NCBI RefSeq assembly: GCF_002846415.1
Contig: NZ_PJMX01000001.1
Coordinates: 7,254,001 to 7,318,000 of the forward strand
Direction of reading: 5' to 3'
DNA: 64,000 bases
Origin: Streptomyces sp. TLI_146
GTDB taxonomy: Bacteria > Actinomycetota > Actinomycetes > Streptomycetales > Streptomycetaceae
Numbering within the stretch: position 1 is the first letter of the stretch; every line of letters begins with the position of its first letter. The translations under genes and the position numbers were made by a program. The notes beneath the pieces were generated by a model. The model was not told the DNA's origin. It made no database searches and saw only the letters and a list, made by a program, of their open reading frames with translations. This document shows positions 10,361 to 18,439 of the stretch, in pieces.

Positions 10361-10597
10361 ATGGATCACATATACAACGGCATGCCGGCCCGCGAGCTCG
10401 GGACCGAGGGCTGGCACAAGCCGTGGAGCGGTGGCAACGGCGGCAACTGCGTCGAGGCCATGAAGCTGGCCGACGGCCGGGTCGCGGTGCGCCAGTCGGC
10501 CGACCCGGAGGGCCCCGCTCTGATCTACACCAGCAACGAGATCGCCGCGTTCATCCTCGGCGCCAAGTCGGGCCAGGCCGACTTCCTGCTGACGTGA
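10361..10597 (+). CDS. DUF397 small regulatory partner protein
   Basis: 78 residues, ATG immediately after the TGA of the XRE gene, so the two are co-translated. Matches the DUF397 family: WHKPWSGGNGGNCVEAMKLADG followed by a VAVRQSADPEGP strand and a final AFILGAKSG segment. DUF397 proteins such as WhiJ partners and AbaA-locus products bind their cognate XRE-DUF5753 protein and relieve its repression; in some systems the pair behaves like toxin-antitoxin. A strong terminator follows. Confidence 0.93.
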   Translation: MDHIYNGMPARELGTEGWHKPWSGGNGGNCVEAMKLADGRVAVRQSADPEGPALIYTSNEIAAFILGAKSGQADFLLT

Positions 10598-10606
10598 TCC
10601 ACCGGA

Positions 10607-10648
10607 CGGCCGCCGCCCGGCGCCCCCTTGGGGCCCGCGCGGCGGCCG
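10607..10648. terminator. Bidirectional terminator between convergent genes
   Basis: A 10-bp stem (CGGCCGCCGC with GCGGCGGCCG) encloses an inner GCCCC-TT-GGGGC hairpin. It fills the gap between the DUF397 gene (rightward) and the FAD enzyme gene (leftward), the normal place for a shared terminator. Confidence 0.75.
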
Positions 10649-10655
10649 AGCCGTG

Positions 10656-12500
10656 TCAGCCCACGTCGAAGATGTTGGGCAGCCCCAGGCGGTAGCGGAA
10701 GCGGTCGTCGCGCTTGAGCAGGTCCAGCTCCGGGGCGCTGTAGAGGGAGGCCACCGAGCAGCGCGGTGCGGCCGAACCGGCCCGGTCGAGCAGTGCGTTG
10801 GCGGCGAGGCGGCCCGAGGTGTTGGCCCCCTCCATGGTCGCCAGGTCGATGGGGACGGCCACGTAGTCGCCCGCCAGATAGAAGTTGGAGATCTTCGTGC
10901 CCGCCGAGGGGCGGTTGTGGAACGTGCCGACCGGGTGGATGAGCAGCTCGTCCTCGTTCCTCGGCTCGGGCGTGCCGATCCCGGAGACGCCCGGGTCCAG
11001 GAACCACGAGTGCAGCTTGCCGTCGCTGAGCACCGTCTTGCCGGTGTCGTTGACCGAGGCCTTCAGCTGCGCCCACACCTCGCGCGCGACCTCCTCGCGG
11101 GTGCACTGCTTGGCCGTCTTCCCGTACAGCATCCCGGGCTTGTCCCACTCGGAGATGTCCACCGAGAGGCAGTCCACCACCGTGCCGTCGCCGTAGTCGG
11201 TGCGGAAGTCGTGGTGCGGCCAGTGCTCGGCCTGGGCGATCGCGGTGAGCGACCAGGGGGAGTCGATGCAGTCGAAGTGGCCGTGCACCCCGTCGGGCCG
11301 CTCGGTCAGATAGAACTGGATGCCCGTCATCCAGTCCGTGCGCAGCTTGTCGCAGCGGGCCAGCTGCGGGTCGGCCGCGCGCATCGCGGCGCTCCAGGTG
11401 GGCCGGGCGTGCTCGACGGGGAGCGCGCAGACGTAGTGGTCGGCGCTCACCGTGCGGCGCGCCCCGCCCGGGTCCTCGACCACCGCCCCGGTCACCTTCG
11501 TGCCGTCGTACGCGAACTCCCGCAGCGTCCAGCCGACTTGGAACTCCACGCCGAGGGTGCGCAGATGGGCGACCCAGGGGTCGATCCACGCCTCGTTGGT
11601 GGGGGCGTTGAGGATGCGGTCGAGGGGGCCGTCCGCGCCCCGGCCGAGCGCGTTGAAGACGAACGCCTCCAGGAGCGAGCCCACCGTGCGGGTGCTCGCC
11701 TCCTCCGCCTTGGTGGCCACGATGTTGCGGGTGACGCCGACGGCGAGGATGCGCTGGTACTCGTAACTCATCTGGCCCGCCTTGGTGAACGTCCACCAAG
11801 GCGTCGCCTCCCACTGGTTGTTGCGGCGCTCGTCGCAGCTGGTCAGGAAGGTGACGAGGCGGTCGGCGAAGTACGCGATCTCGCGCGCGGGCAGCCGCTG
11901 GAAGGTGCCCAGCACTCCGGTCAGGGCGCGCCGCAGGGCGTCCAGGGTGAGCTGCTGCGGGGTGCCGGACCAGGGCAGCGGCAGCCGCAGGTCCTCGTAG
12001 CCGGTGCGGGCGAACATCATCTCCTTGGGCGCGACCAGGTTGTCCCAGACGCCGTGCGGGTTGCCCGGGAAAGGGATACGCCGCATCGTGTCGGGCAGGT
12101 TGTGGTAGATCCCGGGGATGAACCGGAAGCCGTGCTCGGCCGGGAGCGGGCCGCGCCCGCCGCGCGCGCTGTCCGGCACGTCCATGCTGCGGGCCTTGCC
12201 GCCGAGCGCCCGGCGCTCGTAGAGCGTGACGCGGAAGCCGCGTTCGGCCAGCTCGTGGGCGGCGGTGAGCCCCGCGACCCCGCCGCCGAGGACCACCACC
12301 GACTGACCGGCCGCCGGGGCGGCCCCCGCACGTGCCGCGGCCGCGGCGGGCACCGCCGCTTCGAGCCCCAGGGCGGTCGCCGCGCCCGCCACCGCCGCCC
12401 CCGCGACGAACGTGCGTCTCGTACTGCCTGATGTACTGCCCGAAGGACCGCCCGAATCGCTGGTCGCCGTGCTGGCCGCAGTGGTGCCCGAACGCTCCAT
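10656..12500 (-). CDS. Tat-exported FAD-dependent desaturase/hydroxysqualene dehydroxylase-like enzyme
   Basis: 614 residues from ATG 12500, seven bases behind AGGGGG; an upstream in-frame start at 12527 would overlap the operator-like repeat. A twin-arginine signal TRRTFVAGAAVAGAATALG is followed by a long hydrophobic stretch and AAAA cleavage-like region. Mature protein: FAD-binding VVVLGGGVAGLTAAHELAERG and GGKARS typical of phytoene desaturase, HpnE and amine-oxidase flavoenzymes, and a C-terminal FYLAGDYVAVPIDLATMEGANTSGR flavin motif. The family acts on long isoprenoid or squalene-type lipids; export through Tat implies an envelope substrate. The exact reaction is unknown. Confidence 0.82.
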   Translation of the reverse strand: MERSGTTAASTATSDSGGPSGSTSGSTRRTFVAGAAVAGAATALGLEAAVPAAAAARAGAAPAAGQSVVVLGGGVAGLTAAHELAERGFRVTLYERRALGGKARSMDVPDSARGGRGPLPAEHGFRFIPGIYHNLPDTMRRIPFPGNPHGVWDNLVAPKEMMFARTGYEDLRLPLPWSGTPQQLTLDALRRALTGVLGTFQRLPAREIAYFADRLVTFLTSCDERRNNQWEATPWWTFTKAGQMSYEYQRILAVGVTRNIVATKAEEASTRTVGSLLEAFVFNALGRGADGPLDRILNAPTNEAWIDPWVAHLRTLGVEFQVGWTLREFAYDGTKVTGAVVEDPGGARRTVSADHYVCALPVEHARPTWSAAMRAADPQLARCDKLRTDWMTGIQFYLTERPDGVHGHFDCIDSPWSLTAIAQAEHWPHHDFRTDYGDGTVVDCLSVDISEWDKPGMLYGKTAKQCTREEVAREVWAQLKASVNDTGKTVLSDGKLHSWFLDPGVSGIGTPEPRNEDELLIHPVGTFHNRPSAGTKISNFYLAGDYVAVPIDLATMEGANTSGRLAANALLDRAGSAAPRCSVASLYSAPELDLLKRDDRFRYRLGLPNIFDVG

Positions 12501-12511
12501 GGTGCCCCCTA

Positions 12512-12524
12512 TTACCGGTGGTAA
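12512..12524. promoter_or_regulatory. Operator-like repeat TTACC-GGT-GGTAA upstream of the FAD enzyme
   Basis: A perfect 5-3-5 inverted repeat 12 bases upstream of the FAD enzyme start. In the sense of that gene it reads TTACCACCGGTAA. Twelve of these 13 bases recur upstream of the acyl-CoA synthetase (18382-18394), which suggests one regulator for both. Confidence 0.5.
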
Positions 12525-12696
12525 CAATCACGTCGGCGCAGGAGCATACGGATGCGGCGGCCAAGCCGGAAGAGACAATCGAGCCCAGTGTTCCGTGGGA
12601 GCACGGCAGTTGCGGCCACCACCGGCCGAGCCGTGCGGGGCCGTACGGGGCCGTACGCGATCGGGCACGAGCGGGCGGATGTGGTCAGATAGGGGC

Positions 12697-13113
12697 ATGG
12701 CCCGACGCACCCCCCGACCCGCCCGCCCCCAGGTCCCCGAGGACTGCCCCTGCGGGCTGCCCGCGCCGTACGCCGAGTGCTGCGGCCGCTACCACGCCGG
12801 GCAGGCGGCGCCCACCGCCGAAGCCCTGATGCGCTCCCGCTTCAGCGCCTTCGCCGTCCAGGACGAGCCGTATCTGCTGCGCACCTGGCACCCCGACCAC
12901 CGGCCCGCCGGTGTCGACTTCGACCCGGGGATGCGCTGGACCCGGCTGGAGATCCTGGACACCAAGGACGGCACCGCCTTCCACACCGCCGGCGAGGTCG
13001 CCTTCCGCGCGCACTACACCGAGGGCGGCGGCGAGGGCTCGCTGCACGAGCGGAGTCGATTCGTCCGGTACGAGGGTGCCTGGGTGTATCTGGACGCGGT
13101 CTTCACGGAGTGA
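12697..13113 (+). CDS. YchJ-family (UPF0225) SEC-C-like zinc-binding protein
   Basis: 138 residues from ATG 12697, with AGGGGC directly before the start. The N-terminus has CPCGLPAPYAECCGRYH, the SEC-C-like metal-binding pattern, followed by AEALMRSRFSAFAVQDEPYLLRTW, the signature of YchJ/UPF0225 proteins, and a SnoaL-like cystatin fold ending VRYEGAWVYLDAVF. Function is not established for the family; a metal-binding or preprotein-related role has been suggested from the SEC-C motif. It diverges from the FAD enzyme gene and precedes the multicopper oxidase by 88 bases. Confidence 0.9.
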   Translation: MARRTPRPARPQVPEDCPCGLPAPYAECCGRYHAGQAAPTAEALMRSRFSAFAVQDEPYLLRTWHPDHRPAGVDFDPGMRWTRLEILDTKDGTAFHTAGEVAFRAHYTEGGGEGSLHERSRFVRYEGAWVYLDAVFTE

Positions 13114-13141
13114 ACCAGGTCGGGTCGTTCGGCGTCCTTTC

Positions 13142-13184
13142 CCGTATATACGGCCGAATGCGGCCGTGATCGCCCGGATCACGG
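13142..13184. promoter_or_regulatory. Two palindromes upstream of the multicopper oxidase
   Basis: CCGTATATACGG (13142-13153) is a 12-bp perfect palindrome. CCGTGATC and GATCACGG (13164-13171 and 13177-13184) form an 8-5-8 inverted repeat ending 17 bases before the ATG at 13202. One or both may be operators for metal- or redox-responsive control of the oxidase; the second could also be a leader hairpin. Confidence 0.45.
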
Positions 13185-13201
13185 GGGAAACAGGGGGAAA
13201 G

Positions 13202-15025
13202 ATGTCCGACACCGCCGGGGACGAACTCGTCCCGTACACCGACCGGTTACCGATTCCCGAAGTGCTGCGGCCCGCCAGGGCCGATGTGCACCACGAGACC
13301 GAGATCGCCGTCCGCCCCACCTGGGTGCGGCTGCACAGCCAGCTCCCGCCCACCTTGATGTGGGGGTACAACGGCACCGTGCCCGGCCCCACCATCGAGG
13401 TGCGGCGCGGCGAGCGGGTGCGGATCGCGTGGACCAACCGGGTGCCGCGCGGCAGCGAGTACCCGGTCACCGCCGTCGAGGTGCCGGTGCGTCCGCCGGG
13501 CACCGCGCCCGCCACCACGGAGGCCGGGCGCGGGGGCGTCGAGGCCAGTGCGGACGTGGCCGCGCTGCCCGCCTGGACCGTCACGCATCTGCACGGCGCC
13601 CAGACCGGCGGCGGCAACGACGGCTGGGCCGACAACGCGGTGGCGGAGGGCGACGCCCAGCTCTCCGAGTACCCGAACGACCACCAAGCCGTGCAGTGGT
13701 GGTACCACGACCACGCCATGAACATCACCCGGTTCAACGTGTACACCGGGCTCGTCGGCACGTATCTGGTGCGCGACGACGAGGAGGACGCGCTGCGGCT
13801 GCCGTGCGGGGAGCGGGAGATGCCGCTGATCCTCGCCGACCGCAACCTCGACACCGACGAGGACGGGCGCCTCAACGGGCGGCTGCTGCACAAGACGATC
13901 GTCGTCGACCCGAAGAACGCCGAGACGGGCCGGCCGGTCTCGGCCCCCTTCACCGGCCCGTTCACCACGGTCAACGGAGTGATCTGGCCCTACCTCGAAG
14001 CCGACGCCGCCTGGTACCGCTTCCGGCTCGTCAACGCCTCCAACGCCCGTATCTACGACCTGGTCCTGCTCGACGAGGAGGACAACCCGGTGCCCGGCGT
14101 CCTGCACCAGATCGGCAGCGACGGGGGACTGCTGCCCGCCCCGGTGACGGTCGGCTTCGACGCGGCGCTGCCGACGCTGACCGTGGCGCCCGCCGAACGC
14201 ATGGACCTGCTCGTCGACTTCCGGCAGCTCGAAGGCCGCAGCCTGCGCCTGGTCAACAAGGGCGCGGGCAAACCCGCCGGGGTGCCCGACCCGGTGAACA
14301 ACGTCCGCTATCCGCAGGTGATGGAGTTCCGGGTGCGCGAGTGCCCGGAGCCCGACACGTTCGTCCTGCCGCAGGTCCTCTCCGGCTCCTTCCGGCGGTA
14401 CGAGCACGGGCAGGTGCACCACGGCCACCGGCTGATCGTGCTCACCCCGCCCGGCACCGTCGGGGGCGGCGGCCACCCGGAGATCTGGGAGATGGCCGAG
14501 GTCACCGAAGGGCCGACCGGGCCGGCGGAGGGGGTGGTCCAGGTCCAGGGCGCCGACGGCACGGTGAAGACGTACCGGCGGATCTCGCGCACCTTCAACG
14601 ACGGCCTCGGGTTCACCGTCGCCGAGGGCACCTTCGAGCAGTGGAGCTTCCTCAACCTCGGCGGTCCCGTCCACCCGATGCACATCCACCTCGCCGACTT
14701 CCAGCTGATGGGCCGGGACGCGTACACCGTGGACGGCTTCGACGCGAAGCTGGGCGGCACCCGCAAGCCGGTGGCCTACGACGCGACCCGGCCGGTCCCG
14801 CTCGCGCCCAACGAGCGCGGACTGAAGGACGTCTTCCGGGTCCCGGCGGGGCAGCTGGTGCGGGTCCTGGGCCGCTTCGACGGCGCGTACGGCCGGTTCA
14901 TGTACCACTGCCATCTGCTGGAGCACGAGGACATGGGCATGATGCGGCCGTTCGTGGTGGCGCCGCCGGAGGCGCTCAAGTTCGACCACGCCGGGCACGG
15001 CGGCCACGGGGGGCATACGGGCTGA
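13202..15025 (+). CDS. Multicopper oxidase, phenoxazinone synthase/CotA-like
   Basis: 607 residues from ATG 13202 behind GGGGGAAAG. All four copper-ligand motifs are present: HLHG near residue 128, WWYHDHAM near 166, HPMHIHL near 490 and HCHLLEHEDMGMM near 569. It has no signal peptide, like phenoxazinone synthase (PhsA) and CotA, so it is cytoplasmic or released without Sec/Tat. The PhsA group oxidises o-aminophenols, phenols or bilirubin with reduction of O2 to water. A His/Gly tail (HAGHGGHGGHTG) could bind extra copper. No other phenoxazinone genes are nearby, so the substrate is open. Confidence 0.92.
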   Translation: MSDTAGDELVPYTDRLPIPEVLRPARADVHHETEIAVRPTWVRLHSQLPPTLMWGYNGTVPGPTIEVRRGERVRIAWTNRVPRGSEYPVTAVEVPVRPPGTAPATTEAGRGGVEASADVAALPAWTVTHLHGAQTGGGNDGWADNAVAEGDAQLSEYPNDHQAVQWWYHDHAMNITRFNVYTGLVGTYLVRDDEEDALRLPCGEREMPLILADRNLDTDEDGRLNGRLLHKTIVVDPKNAETGRPVSAPFTGPFTTVNGVIWPYLEADAAWYRFRLVNASNARIYDLVLLDEEDNPVPGVLHQIGSDGGLLPAPVTVGFDAALPTLTVAPAERMDLLVDFRQLEGRSLRLVNKGAGKPAGVPDPVNNVRYPQVMEFRVRECPEPDTFVLPQVLSGSFRRYEHGQVHHGHRLIVLTPPGTVGGGGHPEIWEMAEVTEGPTGPAEGVVQVQGADGTVKTYRRISRTFNDGLGFTVAEGTFEQWSFLNLGGPVHPMHIHLADFQLMGRDAYTVDGFDAKLGGTRKPVAYDATRPVPLAPNERGLKDVFRVPAGQLVRVLGRFDGAYGRFMYHCHLLEHEDMGMMRPFVVAPPEALKFDHAGHGGHGGHTG

Positions 15026-15047
15026 GGCACGGGGACTCCTCGGATCG

Positions 15048-15074
15048 GGGCGCGGTCAGGACCTGGCCGCGCCC
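15048..15074. terminator. Bidirectional terminator overlapping the MFS stop codon
   Basis: GGGCGCGG (15048-15055) pairs with CCGCGCCC (15067-15074), and the loop holds a further CAGG-A-CCTG pairing. It lies between the convergent multicopper oxidase and MFS genes and includes the MFS stop codon at 15056-15058. Confidence 0.65.
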
Positions 15075-17134
15075 ACTGTCTCGCGGTCGGCCGGGGGCAG
15101 GCCGTTGGCCAGGTCCTCGGCCAGCAGCCGCTTGGCGATGGCGTCGGCGGCGGCCCGCAGCTCCGCGCTGCGCGGCCTGCCCCGGTCGCGCTCCAACTGC
15201 TCGTTGAGCCAGTCCGACCAGGACGCGCTGATCGCGTCGACCTCGCGGCGGCCGCCCTCGGTGAGTGTGAAGTAGGTGCCCTCGCGGGTCAGGAAGCCTT
15301 CGTCGACCATCCGCTGGAAGACCGGCACCAGCACCTCCGGCGGCACATGGCGGCGGGCCGCGATCAGACCGAGGCCCGCGTGCCCGACCATCCTGGTGAA
15401 CAGCTCCACCTGCATCACGGCCCACGCGCCCGCCATGTCGAGCCGGGAGTCGGAGCGGGTCACGATGTGGCGCGCGGTGTCGATGCCCGTACTGCGGACG
15501 ATCTTGCCGACCGACAGTTCGAGGAGCCGCTGCGAGTCGCCGGCCGACGGCTGCGCGAAGCCCTCGCCCATGTCGGTGGAGGAGGAGCGGGCGGTGTCGC
15601 GCAGCTCGACCTGCTTGAGGAACAGCGCCACCAGGAACCCGACGGCCGCCACCGGCACGGTCCACAGGAAGACGGTGTGCAGCGAGTCCGCGTACGCCTG
15701 GACGATCGGCGCGGCCGTCGCCGAGGGCAGCGACTTGAGGCCCTCGGGGGACTGCGCGGCCCTGGCGAGCGCCGCCGGGTCCGCGCCGCCCGCCTTCGCG
15801 GCGGCCGCGATCCCGTCCGCCAGGTTCGGCTTGAGGGTGTTGGCGTAGATGGTGCCGAAGACCGCGGTGCCGAACGAGCTGCCCAGCGTACGGAAGAAGG
15901 TCACGCCGGAGGTCGCGGTGCCGAGGTCGGCGTAGTCGACGGTGTTCTGCACGGCGATCGTCAGGACCTGCATGCACAGGCCGATGCCGAGGCCGAGCAC
16001 GAACATGTACAGCGACTCCAGCCAGGCGCCGCTGTCCGGTCCCATCAGCGAGAGCAGATAGAGCCCCACGCCCATCACCAGCGCGCCCACGATGGGGAAG
16101 ATCCGGTACTGGCCGGTCTTGCTGACCACGTTGCCGCTGAAGACCGACGCGATCAGCAGCCCGACCACCATCGGCAGCGTGCGCACGCCCGAGACGGTCG
16201 CCGAGTCGCCGTCCACGTACTGGAGGTAGGTCGGCAGGAACGTCATCGCGCCCAGCATCGCGAAGCCGACGATGAAGCTGAGGACCGAGCAGACCGTGAA
16301 GACGGGGTTGCGGAACAGCCGCATCGGCAGCATCGGCTCGACGGCCCGGGTCTCCGCCCAGCAGAACAGGGCCAGCGCCGCCACCCCGCCCGCGAAGAGC
16401 ACGAGGATGACCGGCGACGTCCAGGCGTACTCGTTGCCGCCCCAGCTCGTCGCCAGGATCAGGGCGCTCGCCCCGGCCGCGACCAGGCCGATGCCGAGGT
16501 AGTCGATCACCGGTCTGGCGACCGAGCGGATCGAGGGGATGGTGCGGGCGGCGGCGATGACCACCAGGATCGCGATGGGCACGTTCACGTAGAACGCCCA
16601 GCGCCAGCTGAGATGGTCCGTGAACAGCCCGCCGAGCAGCGGCCCGATGACGGTGGCGACGCCGAACACCGCGCCGATCGCGCCCTGGTACTTGCCGCGC
16701 TCGCGCAGCGGGATCACATCGGCGATCAGCGCCATCGCGGTGACCATCAGCCCGCCCGCGCCGATGCCCTGGAGCGCCCGCCAGGCGATGAGCAGCGACA
16801 TGTTGGTCGCGAGCCCGCACAGGAACGAGCCGGTGATGAAGACGACCGCCGAGACCTGGAAGACCACCTTGCGGCCGAAGAGGTCGCCGAACTTGCCGAC
16901 CAGGGCGGTCGCGACGGTCTCCGCGAGCAGATACGAGGTGACCACCCAGGACATGTGCGCGGCGCCGCCGAGGTCCGAGACGATCGTCGGCAGCGCGGTG
17001 CCCACGATCGTCTGGTCCAGCGCGGCCAGCAGCATCCCGAGCATGATCGTGCCGAAGACGATGTTGCGCTGGCGGACGTCCAGCACGGGCGGCGCGGCGG
17101 GTGCCGAGGGCGCGGTGTCGCTGGCTGTGGTCAC
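15056..17134 (-). CDS. DHA2-family MFS drug exporter with C-terminal MarR-like domain
   Basis: 692 residues from GTG 17134, behind GAGGG. Residues about 20-525 form a 14-helix DHA2 (EmrB/QacA) transporter: motif D1 LDQTIVGTALPTIVSDLGG, motif A GKFGDLFGRKVVF, motif C-like GAVFGVATVIGPLLGGLF. About residues 545-690 form a cytoplasmic winged-helix-like extension (TRMVGHAGLGLIAARRHVPPEVLVPVFQR, then LTREGTYFTLTEGGR) resembling MarR/PadR-type domains. It probably exports a toxic or secreted metabolite by proton antiport. The tail may be a sensor or a regulatory tether. The longer open frame upstream to 19282 is antisense to the acyl-CoA synthetase and not coding. Confidence 0.9.
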   Translation of the reverse strand: MTTASDTAPSAPAAPPVLDVRQRNIVFGTIMLGMLLAALDQTIVGTALPTIVSDLGGAAHMSWVVTSYLLAETVATALVGKFGDLFGRKVVFQVSAVVFITGSFLCGLATNMSLLIAWRALQGIGAGGLMVTAMALIADVIPLRERGKYQGAIGAVFGVATVIGPLLGGLFTDHLSWRWAFYVNVPIAILVVIAAARTIPSIRSVARPVIDYLGIGLVAAGASALILATSWGGNEYAWTSPVILVLFAGGVAALALFCWAETRAVEPMLPMRLFRNPVFTVCSVLSFIVGFAMLGAMTFLPTYLQYVDGDSATVSGVRTLPMVVGLLIASVFSGNVVSKTGQYRIFPIVGALVMGVGLYLLSLMGPDSGAWLESLYMFVLGLGIGLCMQVLTIAVQNTVDYADLGTATSGVTFFRTLGSSFGTAVFGTIYANTLKPNLADGIAAAAKAGGADPAALARAAQSPEGLKSLPSATAAPIVQAYADSLHTVFLWTVPVAAVGFLVALFLKQVELRDTARSSSTDMGEGFAQPSAGDSQRLLELSVGKIVRSTGIDTARHIVTRSDSRLDMAGAWAVMQVELFTRMVGHAGLGLIAARRHVPPEVLVPVFQRMVDEGFLTREGTYFTLTEGGRREVDAISASWSDWLNEQLERDRGRPRSAELRAAADAIAKRLLAEDLANGLPPADRETVGAARS

Positions 17135-17205
17135 ACTGGCACCCTCACACCACCGCAGGTGGGGCGCATGCCCTGTAGGCCGTGCGGGTGAGCCCGGACA
17201 GTGGG

Positions 17206-18201
17206 TCAGCCGGGCAGGGGCGCGCGGGCTGGGTCCGGCTCGGCGGGCAGCGGCGCGCCCGTGCGCCGCAGTCTCGGCAGCGCCGGGACCGACGCCAGGA
17301 AGACCAGGGTGGTCAGGACGAACGGCCAGGTGAACGGGCGGCCCCCGGCCGGGGCGAGGAGCGCGCTCAGCGCCGGGCCCAGGACCGTCGCGGCCGCCGC
17401 CCCCACCACCGCGAACCCGAGGCTCCACCGGTCGGCGGCGAGCAGCACCCCGCACAGCGCCATCGCCACCAGCACCGCGTTGTACCCCATCGTCCCGTCC
17501 GCGATCCGCTCCGCCGGTGCCCCCAGCGCCCAGGCCGTGAGGATCCCGACGGCGCTGCCCGCGCAGGCCATCGCGCCCGCGAGCCGGTCGGCCGCGAAGA
17601 TCCCGGCGAGGAAGATCAGCCCCACGTACCACTGCGGCACCAGGAAGATCTGGGCGACGTTGGCGAAGAAGCCGTGCACCAGGTCGCGCAGGCCCGGGGC
17701 GACCGGGCCCTCGGCGGCGCGGGCGAGCGCGGCCGGGCCGTCGCCCTGGTGCCACACCTTGCCGAAGGCCGGCGCCGCGATCGTCATGGCGCTCGCCGTC
17801 AGACAGAAGGGGAGCGTCAGGGTCGGCAGGCCCCAGGTGCGCAGCACGGTCGCGGTCGCCCCGGCGACCACGGTGACCACCGCGCAGCCGCCCGCCGCGA
17901 GCAGCGCGGTGGACAGGTGCCCGGCTCCCAGGACCACCGCGAAGCCCACGGCGACCAGACAGGCGTTGAACCCTTCGAGCCCGGCCGCGACCCGCCCCCG
18001 CTCCACGCCGAGGAGCCGGGCGGTGCCGGTGCCCACGGCGGTGCCGAGCAGCCCGTACAGGCCGTAGTGCCAGCCCGCCACGAAGAGCCCTACGGAGAAG
18101 ACCGCGCCGGTCACGGCGCTCGGCACGAAGTCGACCTGAGCCTGCCCCCGCAGGACGTGGACGGCGAACCGCCCCCACCGCGCGGCGCGCGAGTGCCCCA
18201 C
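17206..18201 (-). CDS. Urea transporter (UT/SLC14 family)
   Basis: 331 residues from GTG 18201, seven bases behind GGGAGG; this start removes a Pro-rich upstream stretch. About ten hydrophobic segments arranged as two homologous halves, each with the family's N-x-A/L loop: LEGFNACLVAVG in the first and GYNAVLVAMAL in the second, plus TLPFCLTASA. UT proteins are channel-like and pass urea down its gradient. No urease genes are visible in the window. It is 71 bases downstream of the MFS start on the same strand reading away from the acyl-CoA synthetase. Confidence 0.85.
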   Translation of the reverse strand: MGHSRAARWGRFAVHVLRGQAQVDFVPSAVTGAVFSVGLFVAGWHYGLYGLLGTAVGTGTARLLGVERGRVAAGLEGFNACLVAVGFAVVLGAGHLSTALLAAGGCAVVTVVAGATATVLRTWGLPTLTLPFCLTASAMTIAAPAFGKVWHQGDGPAALARAAEGPVAPGLRDLVHGFFANVAQIFLVPQWYVGLIFLAGIFAADRLAGAMACAGSAVGILTAWALGAPAERIADGTMGYNAVLVAMALCGVLLAADRWSLGFAVVGAAAATVLGPALSALLAPAGGRPFTWPFVLTTLVFLASVPALPRLRRTGAPLPAEPDPARAPLPG

Positions 18202-18345
18202 CTGAATCCCTCCCGTCCGACGGGCCCCCGACGGCCCAGGGCACTGTAAGGGGCGCGGGCCAGGCCGGGGCAAGAGGTGCGCTCTGGTCGGAACCTCCCA
18301 CGATCGCCCGCCCGGCTCGGCGGATCCGGTGGGATTGATTTCTCG

Positions 18346-18408
18346 TTACGCGACGGTAAGTTGACCAGTCAGTCATCTCTCGTACCACCGGTAAGTGCTC
18401 CGTACCAC
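18346..18408. promoter_or_regulatory. Operator cluster upstream of the acyl-CoA synthetase
   Basis: Three related elements lie in the divergent gap. TTAC-GCGACG-GTAA is at 18346-18359. GTACCACCGGTAA is at 18382-18394, matching 12 of 13 bases of the repeat upstream of the FAD enzyme. CGTACCAC occurs twice, at 18381 and 18401, exactly 20 bases (two helical turns) apart. The pattern is typical of TetR-type control of lipid genes. Confidence 0.5.
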
Positions 18409-18439
18409 TCCGCCCTGAGCCGAGCAGAGGAGTCGACGC

